Shown in pieces: positions 17,620 through 26,973 of a stretch of 64,000 nt of DNA. Below the pieces are notes generated by a model. The model did no database searches. It was given only the letters and a program-made list of their open reading frames with translations, and was not told the DNA's origin. The translations under genes and the position numbers were made by a program. Numbering within the stretch: the first letter of the stretch is position 1; each line of letters opens with the position of its first letter. Origin of the DNA: CAZQQU01 sp964595625 (GTDB lineage: Bacteria; Bacteroidota; Bacteroidia; Flavobacteriales; Flavobacteriaceae); assembly GCA_964595625.1 (NCBI GenBank), contig CAZQQU010000002.1, forward strand, positions 1-64,000. Direction: 5' to 3'.

Positions 17620-18399
17620 CTATTCAAAAGTTATTTGTTGGTAACCCGTGGGGATATCAAACGGAAACGAAACAGACGCCTCCAGATCGATAGAGCGATA
17701 TTCGATTTGAATCTGAGTAACTCCCTCAGGTTCCCGGACTTCTAATTTTATTTTTTTTGGGAAAAATTTATTTTTAATTTGTTGGTATTCCGGATAATCT
17801 ACAGTCAGTACGCGACCCGTCTGGTGTTGAAAGACCTGTTGTCGTTTGATCTTAAAAAATTCATTTAAATAGATGGCGTGTTGAAATTCTGCCGTGTTTT
17901 TTTCAGGTTTTAGCATATACGAATTTTCAAAAGTACTCAACTCATAGGTTTTAGGATCCAGTTCAAAGACGGCATTTCCTAAAAGCAAGTTTTCTACCAT
18001 GGGGTAGTTGGTCTCCACGCCTAACCACTCACTGAGTAAAGCAAAATGACCGTCAAAATAAGTATTGTCAATAGATTCGTAATAGCTGACTCGTTCTGGG
18101 GTAATCAGTAATTTAGCTACCGGAAATCCCAATACCGAAGCACTGGCCCATACAATTTCATCCTGTTTCATCCGAAGATTTACGGCAATGCGATTCGAGC
18201 TGTGACCATCGTTATAATCTACTTGAATACGTGCGGCTAGGGTTGTAAAATCAGAAGTGTTTTCGTTGTATTGGTTGATTACTGTTTTGACATTAAGACC
18301 CGGATGTATTCGCTTGGTAGAAATATTTTTACTTCCTGTACAACCCAAGAGCAAGCAGCCAAAAATGAATACGTATATAAGTTGGGATAATTTTGTCAT
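17620..18399 (-). CDS. DUF4292 lipoprotein
   Basis: The 259-residue protein has a lipobox (LLLGCTG, Cys at about residue 20) and a body recognisable as DUF4292: FTTLAARIQVDYNDG, VWASASVLGFPVAKLLITPE and a late QIQIEYRSIDLEASVSFPF. The architecture recalls LolB/outer-sensitivity lipoproteins, so an outer-membrane lipoprotein role is possible, but this is inference. Its ATG overlaps the TPR gene stop by 4 bp, and the EnvC-like gene begins directly after it; the three are clearly co-translated. Confidence 0.82.
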   Translation of the reverse strand: MTKLSQLIYVFIFGCLLLGCTGSKNISTKRIHPGLNVKTVINQYNENTSDFTTLAARIQVDYNDGHSSNRIAVNLRMKQDEIVWASASVLGFPVAKLLITPERVSYYESIDNTYFDGHFALLSEWLGVETNYPMVENLLLGNAVFELDPKTYELSTFENSYMLKPEKNTAEFQHAIYLNEFFKIKRQQVFQHQTGRVLTVDYPEYQQIKNKFFPKKIKLEVREPEGVTQIQIEYRSIDLEASVSFPFDIPTGYQQITFE

Positions 18400-19748
18400 T
18401 GGGTCAGTTTTTGTGCTTTGGTTTTGTATTCTTGCATTTTCGGAGTATTGCCTTCCTTATTATAGACTTCACTCAATTGTAAATAAAAATCATACTCCAT
18501 TTGTGGGTCGTCTATCAAAAAATCCAAGCCCGTTTCGAGAGCTGATTTGGCTTTTTTTAACTGATTAAGTTGCGAGTTAGACACTCCGTTTACTAGGTAT
18601 AACAAGGGTTGAGATGGGTAAAAGTCCAAACTCATACTGCTGAGTTTTTCGGCTTCTGAATACTGTTGAAAATGCAGTTGTAAAAGCAAGGTGTTTTTAA
18701 TCAAATTGTAGTTACGCGGATTTTTTTGAAGGCCACTTTCATAATAAATTAAGGCTTTTTGATATTGCTCTTTGTCTAAGTAATACTGCCCTATTTTTTC
18801 ATACACCTCCGGCGCATTTTCGACGGTCGAAAACAATGCGACCATTTCTTCTAAATGGCTTTCATACTGAGGATGATTATTCACATACAGTAAAAAATCA
18901 TTGAGTACTTTAATTTTTGCTTCCGCTTCAATGGAGTCGGCTTTAATGACTTGCTCCATCGATAGAAGTGCTTCCTCGATTTGTCCTTTCTCTAAATAAA
19001 ATTTGTACAAGGCCAAGTGCGCCAATTTTGAATTGGGGTGTGCTTGTAGTAAATGTTGAGCTGTTTCAAAGGCTTTTTCGCTGTTTCCTTCGTTGCTGTA
19101 TAAATAAATAAGATTTAAAAAATCTTGCTCATTGGTAATATTTCTAGCGGTTCGATTTTCAAGATCTTCCAAGGTGTTGGGTGTACTACCAATCAGCGCA
19201 TAAATCCGTTGTCTGAGTTGGTTTCTTTCGGTATTATTGCCCAATTCGCTGTCCAATTGATTGAGCGTCTGTAAGGCTAATTCGTATTGTTTGGTGTGAA
19301 AATACAACTGAGCCAAATCTTCTCTATAATCGGGATCTTTAGGAATGAGTTTGAGTACTACGTCAATGGCTTTCACATAATTATTAGTACTGTGATAGAC
19401 ATCATACAGAGCCGCATAGATTTCAGGTTTTTCGCCACTGAGTTGAAGTGCTTTCTTCAAATCAGCTTCTGCTCGATCCCATTGCTTGAGGAGTATTCTG
19501 TTTTTTCCCATTTCAAAATAAACCACTCCTTCTTCCGGTGATTCGGCAGCCGCTTTTTCTAGCCAACCTATAGCTCGGTCGTAGTTTTCAATCGCTTTTT
19601 GTTTCAGAGCTTCAAAAAAGAAATTTTGAAAATCATCACTCACATTGCCTAGCTCATCTTCGATCACCACTTCAGAAGTTTGACCAAACAGGTGTATCGG
19701 CAATAGCATTGCCCATACAAAAAGCAGGTATGTAGCTTTGGTTTTCAT
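18396..19748 (-). CDS. Exported tetratricopeptide-repeat protein
   Basis: The 450-residue protein has a signal peptide (residues 1 to about 22, ending LFGQ) and a run of TPR motifs along the whole length, for example AIGWLEKAAAESPEEGVVYF and KALIYYESGLQKNPRNYNLI. It is a periplasmic or outer-membrane-facing scaffold. The position between a sugar nucleotidyltransferase and an envelope lipoprotein suggests a cell-envelope assembly role. There is a 1-bp gap to the upstream gene. The partner is unknown. Confidence 0.85.
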   Translation of the reverse strand: MKTKATYLLFVWAMLLPIHLFGQTSEVVIEDELGNVSDDFQNFFFEALKQKAIENYDRAIGWLEKAAAESPEEGVVYFEMGKNRILLKQWDRAEADLKKALQLSGEKPEIYAALYDVYHSTNNYVKAIDVVLKLIPKDPDYREDLAQLYFHTKQYELALQTLNQLDSELGNNTERNQLRQRIYALIGSTPNTLEDLENRTARNITNEQDFLNLIYLYSNEGNSEKAFETAQHLLQAHPNSKLAHLALYKFYLEKGQIEEALLSMEQVIKADSIEAEAKIKVLNDFLLYVNNHPQYESHLEEMVALFSTVENAPEVYEKIGQYYLDKEQYQKALIYYESGLQKNPRNYNLIKNTLLLQLHFQQYSEAEKLSSMSLDFYPSQPLLYLVNGVSNSQLNQLKKAKSALETGLDFLIDDPQMEYDFYLQLSEVYNKEGNTPKMQEYKTKAQKLTQ

Positions 19749-19749
19749 T

Positions 19750-20760
19750 TTATTCTAAAGTCGAATAATCTCCTAAACTTACCGAGCTAAAAGTACCATC
19801 AAAGATAACGTGATTTCCGATCATGGCATGGTTTAGCTGGGCGTTTTTTATTTGTGTATGGGTTTGAATCAAACTGTTTTTTATATGGCTGTTTTCAATC
19901 ACACAGTGATTGCCAATTGAAACGTGGGGGCCAATAGTTGCATTCCTAATTTCAACGTGTTCACCAATATAACAAGGGGGTATTATCGTTGTATTTTCTT
20001 GAATGATGTTGGGGTGAATTAAGACTTCTCCTTCGGTAGCCAGTAATTGTAACATACGACTATTGGTTTCTACAGTCACTTGTTTGTTACCACAATCCAT
20101 CCATTCATCGATTTGACCTGGTACAAAAACCTTGCCTTTTTGGATCATAGCCAAAATACCATCATTGATTTGGTATTCTCCCCCCCGCGTGAGTTGGTTA
20201 TCTAATACTTCTTGTAATTGTTCTTTTAACTCTTCGGCTTTTTTAAAATAATAAATTCCAATAACCGCCAAATTTGAAATTATACTTTGCGGTTTTTCGA
20301 CTAAACCTACAATTTGATTCTGATTATTAAGTTGTACGACCCCATATTGTTGTGGGTTTGCCACTTCTTTGACCCAAATCATACTATCGGCTTGAGGGTC
20401 CAATTCAAAATTAGCCCTAAAAAGGGTGTCGGCATAGGCTATTACACAAGGGCCGTGTAATGAATCTTGGGCGCACATCACAGCATGACCGGTGCCCAGC
20501 GGTTTGTCTTGGTAGTATATACTAGCTTTTGCACTCATATTGTGTGCAATTTGGCGGAGGTTTTCTTCTACTATAGGTCCAAAATCTCTAGAAATAATAA
20601 ATGCTACTTCCTCGATGGGTTGTTTAAGAACTTGGGCAATATCCCAAACCAAACGTTGCACAATCGGTTTACCGACTATTGGAATCAGTGGTTTGGGGAC
20701 AGTAAGTGTATGAGGCCGTAATCGACTTCCGCGACCGGCCATTGGAACTATGATTTTCAT
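19750..20760 (-). CDS. Sugar-phosphate nucleotidyltransferase
   Basis: The N-terminal IIVPMAGRGSRLRPHTLTVP followed by KPLIPIVGKP is the nucleotide-binding signature of enzymes that make NDP-sugars from sugar 1-phosphate. The C-terminal 90 residues contain hexapeptide-like repeats (IGEHVEIRNATIGPHVSIGN) of a left-handed beta-helix. The ATG at 20760 puts this motif at the N-terminus; an upstream in-frame start adds ten residues not expected in the family. With the adjacent flippase it probably feeds a surface polysaccharide. The exact sugar cannot be read. Confidence 0.85.
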   Translation of the reverse strand: MKIIVPMAGRGSRLRPHTLTVPKPLIPIVGKPIVQRLVWDIAQVLKQPIEEVAFIISRDFGPIVEENLRQIAHNMSAKASIYYQDKPLGTGHAVMCAQDSLHGPCVIAYADTLFRANFELDPQADSMIWVKEVANPQQYGVVQLNNQNQIVGLVEKPQSIISNLAVIGIYYFKKAEELKEQLQEVLDNQLTRGGEYQINDGILAMIQKGKVFVPGQIDEWMDCGNKQVTVETNSRMLQLLATEGEVLIHPNIIQENTTIIPPCYIGEHVEIRNATIGPHVSIGNHCVIENSHIKNSLIQTHTQIKNAQLNHAMIGNHVIFDGTFSSVSLGDYSTLE

Positions 20761-20804
20761 GGGTTTTTTACTTGTTTCATTAAGGTACAACGAATTTCAT
20801 ACAG

Positions 20805-21239
20805 TTATGTTTTACCGGTGCTTCCAAAACCACCACTACCTCGTTGGGTTTCAGTAAGAGTTTTTACCGGAATCCATGTAGCCCGTTGGTGAGAGGCAAT
20901 AACTAATTGAGCTATTCGATCGCCGTTGTTGATTACAAAAGGATCGCTAGAAAGATTGACTAAAATTACACCAATTTCACCTCGGTAATCAGCATCGATT
21001 GTACCCGGAGCGTTCAATACAGTGATCCCATTTTTTGCCGCCAATCCACTGCGTGGACGTACTTGCGCTTCATACCCTACCGGAAGTTCAATAAAGAGAC
21101 CGGTGGGTACAATAGCACGTTCTAAAGGTTTTAGTTCCACCGCTTGGGCGAGGTGAGCTCGCAAATCCATACCGGCTGAAGCCTCGGTTTCGTAATGGGG
21201 TAAAGGGTGTGGTGAGCAATTGATAATTTTAATTTTCAT
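20805..21239 (-). CDS. dut: dUTP diphosphatase
   Basis: The enzyme hydrolyses dUTP to dUMP, keeping uracil out of DNA and supplying dTMP synthesis. All five trimeric-dUTPase motifs are present in 144 residues: AGMDLRAHL, PRSGLAAKNG, NAPGTIDADYRGEIG, GDRIAQLVI and RGSGGFGSTG. The ATG at 21239 overlaps the flippase stop as ATGA; the longer upstream frame lies inside the flippase gene and is not a real extension. Confidence 0.97.
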   Translation of the reverse strand: MKIKIINCSPHPLPHYETEASAGMDLRAHLAQAVELKPLERAIVPTGLFIELPVGYEAQVRPRSGLAAKNGITVLNAPGTIDADYRGEIGVILVNLSSDPFVINNGDRIAQLVIASHQRATWIPVKTLTETQRGSGGFGSTGKT

Positions 21240-22696
21240 TTTTTTAAAAATACACGTTTTAATTGATTTTTTTCCATCCAAACAACCAAGCTCAAAAATA
21301 CCAATAATAACGGAAGACCTATCCAAAAATTTCGATCAAATACATAAAATGAAAGTATGGAAAACAAGATGGAACAGCCTAAGTAGAGGCCCATTTTTTT
21401 TAGGTTATAGGGTATGGGGTAGTGTTTTTTTCCTAAGAAATAGGAAATCAACATCATGGCACTATAAGCGGCTAAGGTGGCAACCGCTGAACCAACATAG
21501 CTCCAATGAGGAATTAGTAAAAAGTTAAGAGCCAGGGTTATAGCGGCGCCCAATACCGATATGTAGGCACCCACTCGGGTTTTATCAGTGATTTTATACC
21601 ACACGGATAGATTGTGGTAAATACCCAAACAGAAATTAGCCAGCAAAATCACCGGAACGATTGTCAAAGCTTGCCAGTAGGTAGGATCTCCAATAAAAAG
21701 CACTTTTAACACATCGGTAAAAACCACCACGCCCAATAAAATGGCTGAACCAAAAATCACAAAATACTCTAGAATCAGGGCGTAATTTTTTTGTGGGTTT
21801 TTTTCTTTCGCATGGCTAAAAAAGTAGGGTTCAACACCTAATTTATAAGCGGTGGCAAAAAGGGTCATAAAAACGGCCAATTTATAACAAGCCGAATAAA
21901 TACCAATTTGAGCTTTCGCGATGTCGGGAGGTAAAAGCCGTTCTAAGAGAATTCGATCAAAGGCTTCGTTGACCGAAAAGGCTAAACCGGCAACGAGTAC
22001 AGGCAAGGCATAGCGCATCATTTGCTTCCAGAGGTGGGTGTCAAATTGGTATTTGATTTTTATATAAAAAGGCAATAAAAACAATAAGGTAGCGGCCGAA
22101 GCAATCAAGTTTGCTATAAATATGTAATTGACTTCCCAGCCGGGTTGGTACAGCGAATTCCAGAAGTTAGAGCTGGTCGCCCAGTTTTTGAAAACCAATA
22201 GTAAAAACAGGTTAAGCCCTACATTTATCAGTACATTGACAATTTTTAAAAGTGCGTAACGCGTGGCTTTTTGATGGGCGCGTAGCCAAGCAAAAGGAAT
22301 AATCACCAAAGCATCCAACCACAAAATCCATAAAACTAAGCGGATGTATTCTACTCGTAGATGGGTCCATTCGGCCAAGGTATGTTGAAACAGCAACCCA
22401 ATTATTAAAAATCCAAAAGAGGAGATGAGTAAGGAAATGGCCGAGGTGCTTACTACTTGATTGGGTTGTTTTTCTTTGTTAAAAAACCGAAAGAAAGCGG
22501 TTTCCATGCCGTAAGCCAGCAACACATTAAAAAATACAAAGTAGGAATATATCAACGAAACATCGCCGTATTGTGCCGTTGATTGTAAAACGTTTTCTCC
22601 GGTGTGTAATCGCAATAACAAAAAACTCAGCACGCGGGGTAATACTGTTGCGAGACCGTAGATAAAGGTTTGTTTAAAAAGCGTTCTCAGTGCCAA
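21236..22696 (-). CDS. Polysaccharide flippase (MOP/Wzx-like)
   Basis: The 486-residue integral membrane protein has about 14 hydrophobic segments and the N-terminal pattern LFKQTFIYGLATVLPRVLSF shared by oligosaccharide flippases of the MOP superfamily. It probably moves lipid-linked sugar units across the inner membrane. It is the first gene of a seven-gene minus-strand run (flippase, dut, nucleotidyltransferase, TPR, DUF4292, EnvC-like, small membrane protein). No glycosyltransferases are adjacent, so the sugar substrate is unknown. Confidence 0.85.
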   Translation of the reverse strand: MALRTLFKQTFIYGLATVLPRVLSFLLLRLHTGENVLQSTAQYGDVSLIYSYFVFFNVLLAYGMETAFFRFFNKEKQPNQVVSTSAISLLISSFGFLIIGLLFQHTLAEWTHLRVEYIRLVLWILWLDALVIIPFAWLRAHQKATRYALLKIVNVLINVGLNLFLLLVFKNWATSSNFWNSLYQPGWEVNYIFIANLIASAATLLFLLPFYIKIKYQFDTHLWKQMMRYALPVLVAGLAFSVNEAFDRILLERLLPPDIAKAQIGIYSACYKLAVFMTLFATAYKLGVEPYFFSHAKEKNPQKNYALILEYFVIFGSAILLGVVVFTDVLKVLFIGDPTYWQALTIVPVILLANFCLGIYHNLSVWYKITDKTRVGAYISVLGAAITLALNFLLIPHWSYVGSAVATLAAYSAMMLISYFLGKKHYPIPYNLKKMGLYLGCSILFSILSFYVFDRNFWIGLPLLLVFLSLVVWMEKNQLKRVFLKK

Positions 22697-22825
22697 CGTT
22701 TTTCTTTTTTAAAAGCATAAATGTATTGAAAAACCTAGCGTATTCGAAAACCTTTAATAAGATGTTATGAAAAAGGTATGAACACCGTTCCCATAATGAA
22801 ATTCTAGAAAAAGTAACTGGTACGA

Positions 22826-23590
22826 CTATGTATTATGTGCAAATGTGTTGAGTTCAAAGTGGTTTCCATCAAAAACGCCGTAGGTAAAATGGGATATCCA
22901 ATCTCCTAGGTTATAATAAGTACTTTCGGGTCCAACCTGAATTTTCATAGGGTAATGACGGTGACCAAAAACAAAATAATCGTAGTGTTTGACGGTGAGT
23001 TTTCGTTTGGCATATTGGACCAACCATTCTCCGTCTTCTCCCAGAAATTGAACATCTTCATCCCCAGAAATCAATTTGTTTTTAACCGACATATATTTGC
23101 CCAGCCGTACCCCCAAATCCGGGTGAAGCCATCGAAATAACCATTGACAAAAGGGGTTGGTAAACACTTTTTTCATCCGTTTGTATCCTTTATCCCCGGG
23201 GCCTAATCCATCCCCATGACCCAATAAAAAGAGTTTGCCGTTGATTTCAAATTCTTGTGGTTGTCGGTAGACGGGTATGGCCAATTCTTTTTCAAAATAA
23301 TCGCCCATCCATAAATCGTGGTTTCCGACAAAAAAATAAATAAGAATACCCTGGTCTCTTAATTCAGCTAATTTGCCCAAGACGCGTACAAACCCTTTAG
23401 GAACCACCTCTTTGTATTCAAACCAAAAGTCAAATAAATCCCCTAAGAGAAAAACTGCAGCTGCATCTTCTTTGATTTGATCGAGCCATCGAACAAATAT
23501 TTTTTCTCGGGGACGGCTGGCATCTAGAGTAGGCGCCCCCAAATGATTGTCGCTCGCAAAGTAAATTTTTTTACCAACAGGTAGATTCAT
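22826..23590 (-). CDS. UDP-2,3-diacylglucosamine diphosphatase-like metallophosphatase (LpxH family)
   Basis: The family cleaves UDP-diacylglucosamine to lipid X in lipid A synthesis at the inner-membrane surface. The calcineurin-like metal motifs are all visible in 254 residues: FASDNHLGAP, GDLFDFWFEYKEV, FVGNHDLWMGDYFE, LLGHGDGLGPGD and the C-terminal FGHRHYP. FDFWFEY is typical of LpxH/LpxH2 rather than general phosphoesterases. The gene is alone; a weak -7-like TATCTTTA on the minus strand lies at 23608-23615. Confidence 0.88.
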   Translation of the reverse strand: MNLPVGKKIYFASDNHLGAPTLDASRPREKIFVRWLDQIKEDAAAVFLLGDLFDFWFEYKEVVPKGFVRVLGKLAELRDQGILIYFFVGNHDLWMGDYFEKELAIPVYRQPQEFEINGKLFLLGHGDGLGPGDKGYKRMKKVFTNPFCQWLFRWLHPDLGVRLGKYMSVKNKLISGDEDVQFLGEDGEWLVQYAKRKLTVKHYDYFVFGHRHYPMKIQVGPESTYYNLGDWISHFTYGVFDGNHFELNTFAHNT

Positions 23591-23729
23591 AGGAGGTTTT
23601 GAAAAGGTAAAGATAGTAATTTCTTAGTTGTATAGTGGTTCTAATTGCTTTTCAGCGAAAGCAAAACAATTAGTTTTGTTATACTGAATAAGTTTGTGTT
23701 AAAATGATTAAGTTGTCGTCGTATTGATG

Positions 23730-23737
23730 TAACTTTG
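23730..23737 (+). promoter_or_regulatory. -7 promoter box for the marC transcript
   Basis: TAACTTTG matches TAnnTTTG exactly and lies 22 bp before the marC ATG. No TTG is at 19 bp; the nearest (23713-23715) is 14 bp away. Confidence 0.45.
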
Positions 23738-23759
23738 CCTTCCAAAAAAATAACAAACT

Positions 23760-24335
23760 ATGACCGGATTTAGTTGGAAAGAAATCTTTTCAGCAACTAT
23801 GATTTTATTTGCTGTGATTGATATAGTCGGGAGCGTACCGATTATCGTGGATTTGCGAAAAAAAGTGGGCCATATTCAAAGTGAAAAGGCGACTATAGTG
23901 GCAGGATTTTTAATGATCTTATTTTTGTTTTTGGGAAATGAAATACTGCGTTTGATCGGTATAGACGTCAATTCGTTTGCGGTAGCCGGTTCGTTAATCA
24001 TTTTCTTTTTGGCTTTAGAAATGATCTTAGGCATCCGTATATATCGAGACGACACTCCCGAAACTGCCTCGATAGTACCCATTGCTTTTCCGTTGATTGC
24101 TGGTGCCGGTACACTTACTACTTTGTTGTCTATACGAGCTGAATATCAAGTGATTAATATAATTATTGCTATAATTATCAACTGTATCGTTGTGTATGTG
24201 GTACTGAAGTCATCGTCTCGTTTGGAGAGGCTTTTTGGTAAAAACGGAATTGGTGTGATAAGAAAAATATTTGGCGTGATATTATTAGCTATCGCTGTGA
24301 AGTTATTTTCTGCCAACGTTACTGGACTTTTTTAA
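23760..24335 (+). CDS. MarC family integral membrane protein
   Basis: The 191-residue protein has six predicted membrane segments. The N-terminal FAVIDIVGSVPIIVDLRKKV is the typical MarC 'DPxG..P' region with divergence, and PIAFPLIAGAGTLTTLLSI is the second MarC half. Despite the name, the family has no established role in multiple antibiotic resistance; transport is presumed. A small membrane-protein gene follows 11 bp later. Confidence 0.85.
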   Translation: MTGFSWKEIFSATMILFAVIDIVGSVPIIVDLRKKVGHIQSEKATIVAGFLMILFLFLGNEILRLIGIDVNSFAVAGSLIIFFLALEMILGIRIYRDDTPETASIVPIAFPLIAGAGTLTTLLSIRAEYQVINIIIAIIINCIVVYVVLKSSSRLERLFGKNGIGVIRKIFGVILLAIAVKLFSANVTGLF

Positions 24336-24346
24336 AAATTTCTACC

Positions 24347-24547
24347 ATGAATTATTTAATACGCATACTCTTAGTATTAGCCGGATTGTTACTGGTTTTT
24401 AACTTTACACAAATCGATTATTCTCAGCTGTTTAATACGGTTAATACCGTGCCTATGATAGCCATTTTAGCCTGCTTGTGCGTATTGGTTTTATTGTCTA
24501 TTTTATTGGTTTCTAAGAAAATAGAGCGATTAAGAAAACGCAAATAA
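24347..24547 (+). CDS. Small membrane protein
   Basis: The 66-residue protein has two hydrophobic segments (about 4-20 and 36-54) and ends in a basic stretch (KKIERLRKRK), so both termini are probably cytoplasmic. It lies 11 bp after marC and before a strong terminator, so it is part of that transcript. No family is recognised. Confidence 0.65.
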   Translation: MNYLIRILLVLAGLLLVFNFTQIDYSQLFNTVNTVPMIAILACLCVLVLLSILLVSKKIERLRKRK

Positions 24548-24558
24548 TTTTTTATATA

Positions 24559-24602
24559 AAAAACCTTTGGAAGACTGATTCTTCAGTTTTCCAAAGGTTT
24601 TT
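24559..24602. terminator. Long Rho-independent terminator, bidirectional
   Basis: A continuous stem of about 20 bp (24559-24578 with 24583-24602, one G-T pair) closes a TTCT loop. It has A and T runs at both ends and lies between convergent units (small membrane protein and the prolyl oligopeptidase), so it can serve both. Confidence 0.88.
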
Positions 24603-24622
24603 CTAGTTTAAAGCGACTTTGT

Positions 24623-26743
24623 TTATAAGCTGTCAATTCCCATATTGTAGAGAATAAAGGCCATAATATCCGTATGTAACTTAATCGTCATTTCAGTAGA
24701 CATACCGGCCCCATGTCCTGCTCCTACGTCTATACGTATTAGTTTGGGTTGATCGCCGGTTTCAGTAGCTTGTAACTGAGCGGCGTATTTAAACGAGTGT
24801 GCAGGCACTACGCGGTCGTCATGATCTGCCGTTGTTACCATTATAGCCGGATAGTTTTTTCCTGCTTGGATGTTGTGTAAAGGCGAGTACCCTTTTAGGT
24901 ATTCAAACATTTCTAGGCTATCGTCAGAGCGACCATAATCGTATGCCCAACCCGCACCGGCAGTAAATACATGGTAGCGAAGCATATCCATAACCCCTAC
25001 TTGTGGGATACCCACTTTAAATAATTCGGGACGTTGATTTACTACAGCTCCTACTAATAAACCTCCGTTTGAACCACCGCGAACGGCTAAGTAATTGGCG
25101 GAAGTATATTTGTTATCGATAAGGTATTCTGCAGCAGCAATAAAATCGTCAAATACATTTTGTTTTTGAAATTTCGTACCGGCATCGTGCCATTTTTTTC
25201 CGTATTCACCTCCTCCGCGTAAATTGGGAACTGCATAAATTCCCCCTAATTCTAACCAAACGGCGTTAATCGGCGAAAAAGAAGGAGTCAAACTGATGTT
25301 AAACCCTCCGTAACCGTACAGTAAAGTGGGGTTGGTACCGTCTAACTTTAAACCTTTTTTATGGGTGATTATCATGGGTATTTGGGTACCGTCTTTAGAA
25401 GTATAAAATACTTGTTTAGACTCATAGTTGTCTGGATTGAATTGGATATTTGGTTTCCAATACAGTTCGGAACTACCATCTTGGGCGTTTAATTTATAAA
25501 TGGAGCCGGGGGTATTGTAGTTGGAAAAAGAAAAATACAATTCGGTATCTTCTTTTTTTCCTCCAAAACCACCTGCCGAGCCTACACCGGGAAGTGCTAT
25601 TTCACGAATTCGTTGGCCTTGATAGTCGTATTGATACACCTTAGAGACGGCATCGACCATATAGCGTGCAAAAATATAACCTCCACCGATCGTAGGGTTA
25701 AGTACATTTTCAGTTTCCGGAATTAAATCTTTCCAATTGGCTGGATCCGGATTGGCGGCATCTACTGTAACTATTTTTTGGTTGGGTGCATCGGCATTGG
25801 TGACCAGATAGAAGGTAGAGCCTACGTTGTCTAGAATATAGGTGTCGGTGTCAAATCCTGTAATAATAGGGACGGGGGTATTGGCGCCTTGAAGGTCGAT
25901 GTAGTACAATTCATTTCCGCTGGTAGATACCGAGCGTGAAATAAATAAATAGCGTCCGTCATCCGAAACATATCCCCCAATATAACGAGCCACTTCTTCG
26001 GGTTTGTTCCCAAAAACAACCGGATCGTTGCTTTGTGGGGTATTGAGTTTATGAAAATACAAACGATGTTGATCGGTCATGGAAGACAATTGACTGCCAT
26101 CGGGCTTGTCATACGTTGAATAATAAATTCCTTCGTTACCTTTCCATGACATACCGGTAAATTTCAAGTCGCGTAGAGTATCACCTATTTGTGTTTTGGT
26201 TTCTGCATCTATTATAATTACTTTTCGCCAGTCGCTTCCCCCTTCTGAAATTGAATAAGCTAGTAGCGAGCCATCTTTGGAGAAGCTAATTCCGCTAAGA
26301 GAAGTGGTTTTGTCTTCTGAAAAAGTATTGGGGTCTAAAAATACTTCTTCTTTGCCATCTTTTTCCCGATAGAGTACCGCGTGGTCTTGTAAACCGTCGT
26401 TTTTGTAGTAGTAGGTGTAATTTCCTTCTTTAAAGGGCGAACCGAGGCGTTCGTAATTCCACATCTCGGAAAGTTTTTTATTAATTTGGTCGCGGTAAGG
26501 AATACTATCTAAGAATCCAAAAGTAAGTTGGTTTTGGGCTGTTACCCAAGCTTTGGTTTCTTCAGACATATCATCTTCTAACCAGCGGTAGGGATCGGCA
26601 ATTTCTACACCAAAATAAGTGTCGACCGTATCTACTTTTTTGGTTTCAGGGTATTCTAATTTCATTATTTCTCGTTGGGGTTTTTCTTCTTTGCATCCCA
26701 TAAAAAAAGAAGCAAAAATAAGCAGACAAATGGTGTATCTCAT
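24623..26743 (-). CDS. Prolyl oligopeptidase (S9A family), lipoprotein
   Basis: This serine peptidase cleaves short peptides after proline. The 706 residues comprise a lipobox signal (LLIFASFFMGCKE), a seven-bladed beta-propeller and a C-terminal alpha/beta-hydrolase domain. The nucleophile Ser is in RGGSNGGLL, the acid in TADHDDRV and the His in GAGHGAG. The N-terminal segment PYRWLEDDMSEETKAWV is typical for the family. The lipid anchor places it in the envelope. It is transcribed alone. Confidence 0.94.
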   Translation of the reverse strand: MRYTICLLIFASFFMGCKEEKPQREIMKLEYPETKKVDTVDTYFGVEIADPYRWLEDDMSEETKAWVTAQNQLTFGFLDSIPYRDQINKKLSEMWNYERLGSPFKEGNYTYYYKNDGLQDHAVLYREKDGKEEVFLDPNTFSEDKTTSLSGISFSKDGSLLAYSISEGGSDWRKVIIIDAETKTQIGDTLRDLKFTGMSWKGNEGIYYSTYDKPDGSQLSSMTDQHRLYFHKLNTPQSNDPVVFGNKPEEVARYIGGYVSDDGRYLFISRSVSTSGNELYYIDLQGANTPVPIITGFDTDTYILDNVGSTFYLVTNADAPNQKIVTVDAANPDPANWKDLIPETENVLNPTIGGGYIFARYMVDAVSKVYQYDYQGQRIREIALPGVGSAGGFGGKKEDTELYFSFSNYNTPGSIYKLNAQDGSSELYWKPNIQFNPDNYESKQVFYTSKDGTQIPMIITHKKGLKLDGTNPTLLYGYGGFNISLTPSFSPINAVWLELGGIYAVPNLRGGGEYGKKWHDAGTKFQKQNVFDDFIAAAEYLIDNKYTSANYLAVRGGSNGGLLVGAVVNQRPELFKVGIPQVGVMDMLRYHVFTAGAGWAYDYGRSDDSLEMFEYLKGYSPLHNIQAGKNYPAIMVTTADHDDRVVPAHSFKYAAQLQATETGDQPKLIRIDVGAGHGAGMSTEMTIKLHTDIMAFILYNMGIDSL

Positions 26744-26770
26744 AAAACTTGAATTTTGTTAATAATTACA

Positions 26771-26778
26771 CAAACATA
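26771..26778 (-). promoter_or_regulatory. -7 promoter box for the prolyl oligopeptidase
   Basis: The minus strand reads TATGTTTG, an exact TAnnTTTG match, 27 bp before the ATG. No TTG is seen at the usual spacing. Confidence 0.5.
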
Positions 26779-26973
26779 CAATTTTGTTTGAAATTTTAGT
26801 CTATCTAACCGCGCGATTAACATTGATAATCTTTAAAAATATAAGTTCAATTTTTAATTTTTAAGAAAGTCTAGGGGTTATGTGTTGGCAATTGTATGCT
26901 AGTTTCTGGTTAATTCATAAAATATACGTATTTTTACTTTCCAACTAAATATTAACCAAAAACAAAAAGTATT

